A stretch of DNA of 64,000 nt from assembly GCA_022749755.1 (NCBI GenBank), contig CM040451.1, positions 14,583,871-14,647,870 of the forward strand. The letters are read 5' to 3'. Positions 1 through 11,447 of this stretch are shown here, piece by piece. The notes below the pieces were generated by a model. That model was not told where the DNA came from. It worked only from the letters and a program-made list of their open reading frames with translations, and made no database searches. Numbering within the stretch: position 1 is the stretch's first letter; the number at the start of each line of letters is the position of its first letter. This DNA comes from Azadirachta indica (taxonomy: Eukaryota > Streptophyta > Magnoliopsida > Sapindales > Meliaceae). Position numbers and translations under genes: made by a program.

Positions 1-768
1 TTTGCATGCTTCACAATATTGCGGAACTCTCTCAAATATGATATCCTGCCAGAATCCGTCGTCACCCTCGCCAATCCAAAGTCTCTGTATCAAAGGTTGA
101 GAAATATCATACTTTACGAGCACTCTGGCGACCGAGGGTTGGTTAAGCGAAGCCGTCGCCTGATCTATACGGAGAGGCTTGCCGATGGCGGCTGCTATAG
201 AGAAAAGGGCATTCTTGCACAACATAAAGTGGACTGGAAGAAAGGGCAAGGATACCCATATCAGTACAACAGGAGATTCCTCAGAGCAACGAAATGTGGT
301 GGACCATTTGAAAATTCGCATAGATTTTCCGCTGACATACCATATCTGTCGGAGCCAAATCCTGGTGTAATCTTCCTCGAGTTGCAACCTGATCAGGATA
401 TGGCGTTGGTCTAGTAAAGATACATGGCACTGCCCTTTGAGTCCGAGTGAAGTAAAAAATTTTCGAATGATTGGCATTGTGGGCCGATCAAACGAAAATT
501 TTCCGACCAATGATAGCTTGAAAAGGGCTGACAAAGTCTAAATTTCCTTTTTTGTGAAGAGGACTGCTGGCTCTCCTCTGTGGAGCGAGATTGGCTTGAG
601 CGGAATGGTAGATTTGGAACCCTGAGAGTCAAAGACGGTATCCAAAAAAGATTTGCACGGTCGAGAGTTTGTAGTAAGGGGTCGTTGCATAGACGATAGT
701 GGCGGAAAGTCCGTATCAAAGTTCGGCGGAGGCGGCGGCCGACCACCGTCACTGCCCGGAGTGGGCAT
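1..768 (-). pseudogene. LINE ORF1 (nucleic-acid-binding, DUF4283/zinc-knuckle type), partial and broken
   Basis: The first 76 codons (768 down to 538) read MPTPGSDGG..., with KSFLD and GEPAV motifs that align to the N-terminus of the intact ORF1 of element C. An in-frame stop at 538-540 follows KKEI. Homology then continues in the remaining sequence: near 1-80 the minus strand encodes GFWQDIIFE and VPQYCEAC, matching the segment of element C ORF1 that leads into the CCHC knuckle. It is therefore an inactivated copy from a related but different LINE subfamily. Such proteins bind the element RNA in retrotransposition particles (family knowledge). Overlapping short frames on both strands are shadows. 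Confidence 0.75.
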
Positions 769-1377
769 GATGATGCAAGAAATATTCTAAACTCGCGGGG
801 TCATTGTAGCATATTTCACAGTTAACCCAAAACTGTAGCACTGTTGATCCAACACTGTTAACAATAGCCCAATACTGTTGATCATATACTGTAGCTTAAA
901 CAATTACTGTAGAAATCAATGATACTGTGCACAAACAATCACTGTAGAGATCAAAAGCACTGTAGCAAGATCGAAATTGCTGTAGCTTTATGAATTTCAC
1001 TGTAGGAAATTCGAAATTTCCGGAAAAAACCCGAAAAATCACAACCAAAGGCATTTAAATGTTTCCAAAAGGCCCCAACATCAACATATTTCAAAATAAT
1101 CGGTCGAGGACGAAGAAAACTAGCCAAAGAGATCAAATCAAATTCGGATTACTATTGGATGAATAGTAACCAAATTTCAAATACTTGATTCGGCGCAAAT
1201 TTAGATTGAAATGATGCAAATCATACCTCAAAACGTAGATCGGCGAGAGAAGAATGTTTTGGCGCGGGAGGTGAGATTGCACTCGCCGGAAACGTGGGCG
1301 AAAAAGTGAATTTTATGTAGTATTTTGAGCAAAATGTAGTGTAGCAAACAGGTACTGTAGCAGTGCGGAAAAAAATG
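769..1377 (-). promoter_or_regulatory. LINE A 5' UTR with repeated GCTACAGT-type motifs
   Basis: The region holds many copies of the octamer ACTGTAGC or one-base variants (plus-strand orientation) between about 830 and 1010, and again at 1340-1365. The outer half (1083-1377) has no repeat of this kind until its end and is shared with element B. In LINEs the internal promoter lies in the 5' UTR, so the repeated motif is a candidate promoter element; this is inference. Confidence 0.45.
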
Positions 1378-1565
1378 GGTTTTTGGGTTTAGGGTTTAGG
1401 GTTTTAGGGTTTAGGGTTTAGGGTTTAGGGTTTAGGGTTTTGGGTTTTGGGGTTAGGGTTTTGGGTTTTGGGTTTTGGGGTTTTGGGGTTTGGGGTTTAT
1501 GGTTGGGGTTTTGGGGTTTGGGGTTTAGGGCTTGGGGTTTAGAGTTTAGGGTTTAGGGTTTAGGG
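1378..1565 (+). repeat. Degenerate telomere-like repeat block (TTTAGGG family)
   Basis: The block carries head-to-tail TTTAGGG units mixed with TTTTGGG, TTTGGGG and TTTTAGGG variants. It sits exactly between the 5' end of element A and the poly(A) tail of element B (T run 1566-1575). The degeneration shows it is interstitial, not an active telomere end. Confidence 0.9.
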
Positions 1566-1736
1566 TTTTTTTTTTAATTATAAACCACCGATTCGTGGGG
1601 CTTAGGCCGGACCCCTACCTGTAAAATATATCAAAATGACGTGAAATACAATGCTGGAGGGGGACATATACTAAACCTCCATAATGAGGGAAATATACAA
1701 GAAGAAGTAAAAGAGAAACACAGAAGAAAGAATGCG

Positions 1737-4700
1737 TCATCTCCTGATATAAGGTAGTTGCTGAGTGTCGAGAATAATGATGCCAGTAATACCAGTCGGA
1801 AGGTCATGTCTGCTGTAGAATCGCTGGTGAAGCTGGTGCGTGCAAGCCTAGTTGGCTAAGAAATCAGCTGCATGGTTCGCCTCTCGAAGTATGTGTCTGA
1901 TATGAAGAGACAAAAACCTGCAGAGAAGGCGGATCCGTTCCAGAATATATGCATAATCCCAACGTCCAATGTCTCGTGACAAAATCCAAGAAATCGCTGT
2001 AGCTGAATCTGACTCCACCACTATGTGTGAAAATCCCAACTCCATAGCCATCTCAAGCCCCTCATAAATAGCTGTCAATTCTGCATGAAGAATGGCCTTA
2101 TTACCCAAGAAATGAGCAAAGACGTGTAAGACCTGACCCCTGCTATCTCGAAAGATCCCTCCAATAGCTGCCATGCCAGGATTACCTTTGGAACAGCCAT
2201 CCACATTAAGCTTTACAGTTCCTTGTCGCGGTCGCTCCCACGAAATCAATCTAATCGGCCTCAGTCTAGGAAGAACAATCCTCAAGTCACTGATAAAATC
2301 TATATCCCCAATGCCTCTGATATGTGATGACCTATATCCAAATGCAAGGCCAATTGTTCGAAGGTCGCTAATGGTCTGATAAATGATTGCAGATGGTTGA
2401 AAAGCAGTGGAATTGAAGCGTGAGGCATTCCTCGCCTTCCAAATCTGCCAAAAGATGATGCAGGCGAGAATTTCTTTGAGGTGCATCTTTGACGTAGCTG
2501 ATCTCATCCAGTGAATTAAAAGGGCCCGAGGCAACAAAAATGAGGATCGTCAAAGTCCGATCAATGAGCTAAAGTGTCTCCACACCTGTTGAGATAGAGG
2601 ACAATCAAGAAACAGGTGTCTAACATTCTCTATTGAGCTATGACAAATGCATCTCGAAACCATATGGAAACCTCTCGAACATAAGGCATCATCTGTGGCC
2701 AAAATTACCTCTGATAAGTCTCCATAAGAAAAAGGATATCCGAGACGGGATGTGTCGCTGCCAAATACAAGTGTAAACCTCGTCTATAGGCATAGAACAA
2801 CGAATGAGCTCCCATGCAGAGCGCAGAGAGAAATCCCCATCTAATGATAAGCTCTATCTAATCACATCTGGACCGTCAATAGAGATAGGAATGGTCAGAA
2901 TCTGATCGACAATAGAAGCCAGTAGCACGGCTGACAGTTTCCCTTTATCCCATACTGTGCCAGTCCAATAGGTCGAAACTGTGGCCCTAGTAGCTGCTCT
3001 TGAGTTGTAGAAATAAAGTGGGCAAGATCCTATCCAACAATCATACCAGAAACTGCAATCACCAGATCTTATTAACCATCTCACTAAGGGCTCAGCGGTG
3101 CTCCGTATAGTACAAAGACGTCTCCAAATAGGGGATGCAGGATATCGAAATAAAACCGTACTCGGATGGTCTGACCTACAGTATTTGGACTTCATGAATG
3201 AAGCCCACAAGGATTGCCACCATAATCTCAACTCACAAGCCTTAGCCATGTCATCAAAGGAGCGAATGCCTAGTCCACCCTCCTCCAAAGGGAAACAAGT
3301 TGTGGACCACTTACACCAATGAATCCGTCTTATATGTGCGGTGTCTCCCCAAAGAAAACGGGTAAGAAGTCGTTCCATCTGATAGAAAATCTCTGCCTGA
3401 GACCACCCTGTGATTGGAAGAAGCCGTGGAGAGTCCCGTTCACCATTACCGAAACCAAGGTCCCATAATTGCTCTTCTGATCAAGGAAATCCATCGTTCT
3501 GAGAAACCAAAACTCCTGAGCATCTTAATGATAAAGGGCCAAGACATTCTATCATATGCCTTAGCCATGTCAAGCTTCAGCACAACATTACCTCCGCGTG
3601 AGCGACGACTCAAATCATGCATTAGCTCCTGAGCTATTAAGATATTATCATGAATCACTCGGCCAGGGACAAATCCACTCTGAGAGGGCGAGATAATGCG
3701 TGGCAATAAAGACGATAAACGAGATACAAGAATCTTCGTCAGAATCTTATTGCTCACATTACACAAACTAATAGGACGAAAGTCTGCCCAAGTAGACGGA
3801 GAAGTCTTCTTGGGCAAGAGAACCAAAATAGTGCTCTGAAAACCCCGAGGCATAGCTGACCCTCTGAAATAGTCTATGACAGCAACATGGAGATCATCTC
3901 TGATAATATCCCAACAAGACTGGTAAAATTTGCCACAGAATCCGTCTGGTCCCAGGGCACTGTCTGGATCAATGGAAAAAACCACCTCCCTAATTTCATC
4001 TGACTCAGGCATCTTGCATAAGTCCACATTGTCCTCCCCTGTCACTAAGGTTGGAATGAAACTGAAATCTCTTTGTTGAAAGTGACTGACGCCCGCGGAT
4101 AAAAGGTCCTGATAGTAATCAACTGCTGAGGCGGCAATAGCAGAAGGATCAGAAATCCAAGCTGAGTCAGCTCCCTGAATCCTATGAATATAGGAATACT
4201 GTCGCTTTTTACGAATCATGGCGTGAAAGAACCGTGTATTGGAATCCCCTTCACGGACCCACCTAACACTGGACATCTGTCTCAAAAAGGTCTCCTCACA
4301 AATCAAAGCATGCTGTAATCGAGCCCTGGCCTCAGAAAAGGAAACTCTATCCTGAGTCGTGCCCGACAGGTCATAGATGCGCTCTTTCTCTGTAACCTCC
4401 TCCTCTGCCTCTCGAACCTTCTGAAAGACATTTCCAAAAACTTCTTTGTTCCAAGCCTTCAAACAAAGCTTCAGACGAGTAAGTTTTTGCTGAAAGCCAA
4501 CCATTCCTCTGCCCGACACTGGATCCAACTAACTCTGTCTGATAACATCAAGGACATCTGGGTGTTGTAGCCAAGTATGTAAAAACCTAAACCTGGAAGG
4601 TCCTTTGGTCGTGCTTCTTTCAAGCGAGATCAAAAGGGGAGAGTGATCTGAAGCTGTGCGGTTCAGGTGAGAAATTTTGACAACAGGAAAATAATCAGCC

Positions 4701-5299
4701 CACTGGGGATTCGCCACCACCCTGTCAAGACGTCGCATTGTCCTGCCATTAGTCCAAGTAAAAGGGCTCCTAGTAAAACCTGCATCCTCTAACCCACACT
4801 TCATAAGCACTTGATTGAAGGCATCGATGGCTGTCTGAGGCTGTGGATTTCCCCAAAGAATCTAAGATTGAGCCTGTACAACATTGAAATCTCCCCCAAC
4901 CATCCAAGGGTCATCTATATCTCTATCTCTGGCGAAAGATGCAAGTGCATCCCATAAACCAACCCTCAAAGAAGCAGAGCAGTTAGCATAAACAAAAGAA
5001 ATATAAATAGGGTCAGGGAAGAAAGAATGGCAAACCCTACAATGAAGCACCTGCCCTGCATCTTGCAAGACCTGAACCGAGAAAGGGGTAGACCAAAAGA
5101 CCCAAATCTTCCCAGAACTAGAAGAAACTGCATAATCCATCCCAAGTCGAAATCTCATGTGATCTAATCTGGCTGAATCAACAAAAGGCTCCAAAATGCA
5201 AATAAGAGATAATTTGTGCATCTGAGTTAGTTTCCTCAATCTTCGCATTGCAGGAGGTTTTATGATCCCCCTAATGCTCCAAATAAGAAAATTAATCAT
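1737..5299 (-). pseudogene. LINE B ORF2 (endonuclease, reverse transcriptase, RNase H), broken
   Basis: The ORF starts at 5299 with MINFLIWSIRG, four bases overlapping the ORF1 stop (ATGA). In order it carries an AP-type endonuclease (about 5299-4540, with GGDFNVV and SDHSPLL), the reverse transcriptase (about 4500-3000) and an RNase H domain (about 2330-1850, with NVDGCSKGNPG, HAELTAI, VESDS and REANHAADFLA). Breaks compared with element C are a stop at about 4862 (Glu to TAG), a stop at about 4529 (Trp to TAG), a frameshift near 3450, a 529-bp deletion at about 3396 that removes the FADD catalytic motif, a stop at about 2854 (Trp to TAG), a frameshift near 2690, and a stop at 1848 (Trp to TAG) just before the normal end. 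It cannot encode an active enzyme. Confidence 0.88.
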
Positions 5300-6741
5300 A
5301 ATGATGATGATGTGGAGGTAGTACGAAGCCTCCGGGTAGATTTTCGAGTCTTGCGAGGAGAAACCATTGCGGCTCTGGCACTTGGAATTTCTGAATCTGA
5401 TGGCAATCTCTCTTCATCTCCAAAATCATCCCTGAGGTCTATGTCTTCTGTTGTGTAACTAGTACCCACTAACTTAGAAGGGGGTTCCAACTCAGGTATG
5501 TCTGAAGATTCTGTATTAAAACTTACTTTCAAGGTCTCTGGGGGAATTATAGTCAAGGCATTCTGGGTGTTATCCTCTATAAATTCTTCTGTGGCTTTTT
5601 TAGTAACGGTAGGTGCTTGATTATCCGTGTCAGAGACAGTATGTTGATCTTGTACGGTGATATTGGTCTCTTGTGTGGTGTTTGCACATCTCTCTGGGGC
5701 ATATGCTTGTTCTTGCGGTTCCTTGCAATTTTCCACTGCTGTCACTTCCCCTGTATTAGTTTCTCTATTATCAGCCTTGATAACATACTTAGTTCCAGTA
5801 GACTCCTTCAGTTGAACTCCGTTTTTGTTCGCGAATTCCTTCTCTTTCTTTTTAAGTTGTTCTTTGGCTTTTTCCTTTCTTTGAATCAATTTAGAGGGAG
5901 CTCTCAATTCTGGATTTGTGATGAAACATGCATCGGAAGAGTGCCCCAAATGTCTACAATCTCCACAATATTGGGGAATTTTCTCGAAGATAATATCCTG
6001 CCAGAAGCCTGTCTCACCTTCACCGATCCAAAGTCTTTTGGGCAATGGCTATGAAATATCGAATTCTATGAGTACTCTGGCAATTGAAGGCCTGCTGAGA
6101 GAGGCTGTTGCTTGATCAATTCGTAGGGGTTTGCCGATGGCTGAAGCGATGGAGAGGAGAGCCTGTCTACAATGCATAAAGTGAACTGGAAGGTATGGTA
6201 GTGAGATCCATATTGGGACTATAGGAGATTCTTCAGAACAGCGAAAATCGGTTGTCCATTTGAACACGCGCATGCACTTTCCGCTGATATACCATACATG
6301 TCTGCTCCACAGTCGAGAATAATCCTCTTCTAATTGTAACATAATAAGTATATGTCGTTGATCTAGAAGAGATACTTGAAAATTACCCTTCAGTTCGAGC
6401 TTGGTGAAGAATTGGCGGATAATGGACATATCGGGACGGCCAAATGAAAATTTTCCTACCAAGGAAAGTTTGAAAGGTTTGGCCATGAGTTGAACCTCCT
6501 CTGTTGTGAAACAAACGGCCGGTTCACCCTTGTACAAAGTTGCAGATCTCGTGGAAATAGCGGGTTTAGCATCTTGGGTACCCGATGCTACATCCAAGAA
6601 TGATTTGCATGGCCGAACTTGAGTGTTGAACTTTTGTTGATGTGATGGAAGAGGTGGAAAGTCCACAATAGAGTCTGATAGGGTTGGCGGTTGATCACCA
6701 TCATCGCCCGTAGCGGGCATGAATGCGTTGGTAACTCTCAA
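5296..6741 (-). pseudogene. LINE B ORF1 with one nonsense codon
   Basis: This ORF is nearly identical to the 481-codon ORF1 of element C. The reading frame starts at 6741 (MRVTNAFMPA) and is interrupted once at 6046-6048, where CAG (Gln) has become TAG. It then continues in the same frame to 5296. The N-terminal DUF4283-like domain and the CCHC knuckle (CGDCRHLGHSSDAC, after the stop) are both present. The C-terminal 150 residues are Glu/Thr/Ser-rich and end in a basic tail. Confidence 0.85.
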
Positions 6742-7117
6742 AACAGTTTTATTGTATTTTAGTAACTGTTTAAATCGTATTCAATATCACTGTAGCAATA
6801 CTGTGCAAACATATTTCAAAATAATCGGTCGAGGACGAAGAAAACTAGCCAAGGAGATCAAATCAAATTCGGATTACTATTGGATGAATAGTAACCGAAT
6901 TTCAAATGCTTGATTCGGCCCAAATTTAGCTTGAAATTATGCAAATCATACCTCAAAACGTAGATCGGCGAGAGAGGAATGTTTTGGCGCGGGAGGTGAG
7001 ATTGCACTCGCCGGAAACGTGGCCGGAAAAGTGATTTCTATGTTTGGACGTTACTGTAGCATTTGAGAGAAATTGTTATTGTAGCAAATAGGTACTGTAG
7101 CAGTGTGGAAAAAAATG
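6742..7117 (-). promoter_or_regulatory. LINE B 5' UTR, chimeric
   Basis: The inner part (6742 to about 6808) follows element C, including ACTGTAGCAATACTGTGC. From about 6808-6811 outward to 7100 it switches to the sequence found in element A (1083-1310), with only scattered differences. The switch occurs at a shared AACA. The element thus has a C-type body and an A-type 5' end. Confidence 0.7.
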
Positions 7118-7166
7118 GTTTAGGGTTTAGGGTTTTAGGGTTTAGGGTTTAGGGTTTTAGGGTTTC
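7118..7166 (+). repeat. Short telomere-like repeat block
   Basis: About six TTTAGGG or TTTTAGGG units lie between the 5' end of element B and the poly(A) (T run 7167-7176) of element C. Confidence 0.85.
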
Positions 7167-7339
7167 TTTTTTTTTTATTTTAAACCACCAATTGGTGGGG
7201 GGTTAGGCCGGACCCCTACCTGTAAAATATATCAAAATCACGTGAAATACAATGCTGGAGGGGGACATATACCGAACCTCCATAATGAAAGAAAGATACA
7301 AGAAGAAGTAAAAAAAGGAAAGATAGAACAAAGAGTGCG

Positions 7340-10300
7340 TCATCTCCTGATATAAGGTAGTTGCTGGGAGTCAAGAATAATGATGCCAGTAATACCGGTC
7401 GGAAGGTCATGTCTGCTGTAGAATCGCTGTTGACGCTGGTGTGTGCAAGCCCAATTGGCTAAGAAATCAGCTGCATGGTTCGCCTCTCGAAGTATGTGTC
7501 TGATATGAAGAGACAAAAACCTGCAAAGAAAGCGGATCCGTGCCAGAATATATGCATAATCCCAACGTCCAATGTCTCGTGACAAAATCCAAGAAATCGC
7601 TGTAGCAGAATCTGACTCCACCACTAAGTGTGAAAATCCCAACTCCACAGCCATCTCAAGCCCCTCATAAATAGCTGTCAATTCTGCATGAAGGATGGCC
7701 CTATTGCCCAAGAAATGAGCAAAGGCGTGTAAGACCTGACCCCTACTATCTCGAAAGATCCCTCCAATAGCTGCCAAGCCAGGATTACCTTTGGAACAAC
7801 CATCCACATTAAGCTTTACAGTTCCTTGTCGCGGTCGCTCCCACGAAATCAATCTAATCGGCCTCAGTCTAGGAAGAACAATCCTCAAGTCACTGATAAA
7901 ATCTATATCCCCAATGCCTCTGATCTGTGATGACCTATATCCAAATGCAAGGCCAATTGTTCGAAGATCGCTAATGGTCTGATGAATGATTGCAGATGGT
8001 TGAAAGGTAGTGGAATTGAAGCGTGAGGCGTTCCTCGCCTTCCAAATCTGCCAAAAGATGATGCAGGCGAGAATACCTTTGAGGTGCGTCTTTGACGTAG
8101 CTGATCTCGTCCAGTGAATTAAAAGGGCCCGAGGCGACAAAAAGGAGGATCGTCGAAGTCCGATCAATGAGCTAAAGTGTCTCCACACCTGTTGAGACAG
8201 AGGACAATCAAGAAACAGGTGTTTAACAGTCTCTATTGAGCTATGACAAATGCATCTCGAAATCATATGGAAACCTCTCGAACATAAGGCATCATCTGTG
8301 GCCAAATAGCCTCTGATAAGTCTCCATAAGAAAAAGGATATCCGAGATGGGATGTGTCGCTGCCAAATTACAAGTGTAAACCTCGTCTGTAGGCATAGAG
8401 CAACGAATGAGCTCCCATGCAGAGCGCAGAGAGAAATCCCCATCTAATGATAAGCTCCATCTAATCACATCTGGACCGTCAATAGAGATAGGAATGGTTA
8501 GAATCTGATCGACAATAGAACCCGGTAGCACGGCTGATAGTTTCCCTCTATCCCATACTGTGCCAGTCCAATAGGTCGAAACTGTGGCCATAGTAGCTAC
8601 CCTTGGGTTGTAGAAATAAAGTGGGCAAGATCCTATCCAACAATCATACCAGAAACTGCAATCACCAGATCTCATTAGCCATCTCACTAAGGGCTCAGTG
8701 GTGCTCCGTATAGTGCAAAGACGTCTCCAAATAGGGGATGCAGGATATCGAAATAAAACCTTACTCGGATGGTCTGACTTACAGTATTTGGACTTCATAA
8801 ATAAAGCCCACAAGGATTGCTGAGAACGAAATCGCCACCATAATTTCAACTCACAAGCCTCAGCCATGTCATCAAAGGAGCGAAAGCCTAGTCCACCCTC
8901 CTCCAAAGGGAAGCAAACTGTGGACCACTTACACCAATGAATCCGTCTTATATGTGCGGTGTCTCCCCAAAGAAAACGGGTAAGAAGTCGTTCCATCTGA
9001 TAGAAAAATCTCTGCCGGGGGGCGAAGAAAGTGGAACAAGTGCATAGGCATAGAAGAGAGCACGTGTCTGATCAGAATCAACTTACCTCCAAAAGAAAGT
9101 AAACGATTCGCCCATCCTGAAATCCGATCTCTGATCCTCTGAATCAAATCATCAAAATAACGAGACTTAAGATTCCCCATATAGATAGGGCACCCGAGGT
9201 ATATCATGGGTAATTGCCTCTGATGGAAGCCTGTGACTGAATGGATAATGGTCTGTCTAGAGGTCGATAAAGATCTCGATGTATAGAAACTGCTCTTAGT
9301 CTGGCTGATCATCTGACCTGAAACATTCTCGTAATGATGAAGGAAATCCATAACCCTCTGAAGATTGGCCCTGTCTCCATTAGCAAAAATCACGATATCA
9401 TCTGCAAAACTCAAATGCGAGATGGTTAACTGGGCAGTAGTACGATAAACCATGGATGGGTACCTAGAATATAAGTCATCCAATCCTCTGGATAGGAACT
9501 CTGCAGCAATAATGAATAAACAAGGGGATAGTGGGTCGCCTTGCCTGAGACCACCCTGTGATTGGAAGAAGCCGTGGAGAGTCCCGTTCACCATTACTGA
9601 AAACCAAGATCCCATAATTGCTCTTCTGATCAAGGAATTCCACCGTTCTGAGAAACCAAAACTCCTGAGCATCTGAATGATAAAGGGCCAAGACATTCTA
9701 TCATATGCCTTAGCCATGTCAAGCTTCAGCACAACATTACCTCCGCGTGAGCGACGGCTCAAATCATGCATTAGCTCCTGAGCTAGTAAGATATTATCAT
9801 GAATCACTCGGCCAGGGACAAATCCACTCTGAGAGGGCGAGATAATGCGTGGCAATAAAGACGATAAACGAGATACAAGAATCTTCGTCAGAATCTTATT
9901 GCTCACATTACACAAACTAATAGGACGAAAGTCTGCCCAAGTAGCCGGAGAAGTCTTCTTGGGCAAGAGAACTAAAATAGTGCTCTGAAAACCCCGAGGC
10001 ATAGCTGACCCTCTGAAATAGTCTATGACAGCATCATGGAGATCATCTCTGATAATATCCCAACAAGACTGGTAAAATTTGCCACAGAAGCCGTCTGGTC
10101 CCGGGGCACTATCTGGATCAATGGAAAAAACCACCTCCCTAATTTCATCTGACTCAGGCATCTTGCATAAGTCCACATTGTCCTCCCCTGTCACCAAGGT
10201 TGGAATGAAACTGAAATCTCTCTGTTGAAAGTGACTGACGCCCACGGATAAAAGGTCCTGATAGTAATCAACTGCTGAGGCGGCAATAGCAGAAGGATCA

Positions 10301-11447
10301 GAAATCCAAGCTGAGTCAGCTCCCTGAATCCTATGAATATAGGAATACTGTCGCTTTTTACGAATCATGGCGTGAAAGAACCGTGTATTGGAATCCCCTT
10401 CACGGACCCACCTAACACTAGACATCTGTCTCAAAAAGGTCTCCTCGCAAATCAAAGCATGCTGTAATCGAGCCCTGGCCTCAGAAAAGGAAACTCTATC
10501 CTGAGTCGAGCCCGACAGGTCATAGATGCGCTCCTTCTCTGCAACCTCCTCCTCTGTCTCTCGAACCTTCTGAAAGACGTTTCCAAAAACTTCTTTGTTC
10601 CAAGCCTTCAAACAAAGCTTCAGACGAGTAAGTTTTTGCTGAAAGCCAACCATTCCTCTGCCCGACACTGGATCCAACCAACTCTGTCTGATAACATCAA
10701 GAAAACCTGGGTGTCGTAGCCAAGTATGTAAAAACCTAAACCTGGAAGGTCCTTTGGTCGTGCTTCTTTCAAGCGAGATCAAAAGGGGAGAGTGATCTGA
10801 AGCTGTGCGGTTCAGGTGAGAAATTTTGACAACAGGAAAATAATCAGCCCACTGGGGATTCGCCACCACCTGTCAAGACGCCGCTTTGTCCTGCCATTAG
10901 TCCAAGTAAAAGGGTTCCCAGTAAAACCTGCATCCTCTAACCCACACTCCATAAGCACTTGATTGAAAGCATCGATGGCTGTCTGAGGCTGTGAATTTCC
11001 CCCGAGAATCTCGGATTGAGCCTGTACAACATTGAAGTCTCCCCCAACCATCCAAGGGTCATCTATATCTCTATCTCGGGCGAAAGATGAAAGAGCATCC
11101 CATAAACCAACCCTCAAAGAAGCAGAGCAGTTAGCATAAACAAAAGAAATATAAACAGGGTCAGGGAAGAAAGAATGGCAAACCCTACAATGAAGCACCT
11201 GCCCTGCATCTTGCAAGACCTGAATCGAGAAAGGGGTAGACCAAAAGACCCAAATCTTCCCAGAACTGGAAGAAACTGCATAGTCCATCCCAAGTCGAAG
11301 TCTCATGTGATCTAATCTGGCTGAATCAACAAAAGGCTCCAATATGCAAATAAGAGATAATTTATGCATCTGAGTTAGTTTCCTCAATCTTCGCATTGCA
11401 GGAGGTTTTATGATCCCCCTAATGTTCCAAATAAGAAAATTAATCAT
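7340..11447 (-). pseudogene. LINE C ORF2 (endonuclease, reverse transcriptase, RNase H) with three frameshifts
   Basis: The ORF starts at 11447 (MINFLIWNIRG), overlapping the ORF1 stop as ATGA. The AP endonuclease domain covers about 11447-10700 (GGDFNVVQ; SDHSPLL). The RT covers about 10300-9000, with the catalytic FADD at 9398-9409. A zf-RVT-like segment follows at about 8440-8200 (HLFLDCP). The RNase H domain is at about 7870-7450, with the expected acidic residues in NVDG, HAELT and VESDS, and the frame ends with TGA at 7340-7342. Compared with element B, one C is missing near 10870, one A is added in the run at 9003-9007, and one T is added near 8368. Each single-base change shifts the frame, so the enzyme is broken unless these are assembly errors. 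This enzyme nicks the target and primes reverse transcription there (family knowledge). Confidence 0.88.

Larger units (their letters stand above)
1..1377 (-). mobile_element. LINE element A, 5' part only (runs off left edge)
   Basis: This is the 5' end of a non-LTR retrotransposon read on the minus strand: 5' UTR at about 769-1377 and the start of ORF1 at 1-768. The 5' terminus (GGTACTGTAGCAGTGCGG on the plus strand near 1351-1368) matches those of elements B and C, so it is a full-length 5' end. Its ORF1 is clearly diverged from those of B and C, but the outer 5' UTR (about 1083-1377) is nearly identical to that of B. The rest of the element lies outside the window. Confidence 0.85.
1566..7117 (-). 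mobile_element. LINE element B, full length but inactivated
   Basis: This L1-type plant non-LTR retrotransposon is read from 7117 down. The 5' UTR is about 6742-7117, ORF1 6741-5296, ORF2 5299-1737, the 3' UTR about 1576-1736, and the poly(A) is seen as T at 1566-1575. Coding regions are very close to element C. Damage includes nonsense codons in both ORFs, frameshifts and a 529-bp deletion of the RT core. Telomere-like repeats flank both ends, and no target-site duplication can be recognised inside such repeats. Confidence 0.9.

Noticed and set aside
5617..6115. Open frames of 65-145 codons on the plus strand opposite LINE ORF1 (also 11762-12260)
   Set aside because: They are antisense shadows of the conserved ORF1 coding sequence and have no recognisable protein features.
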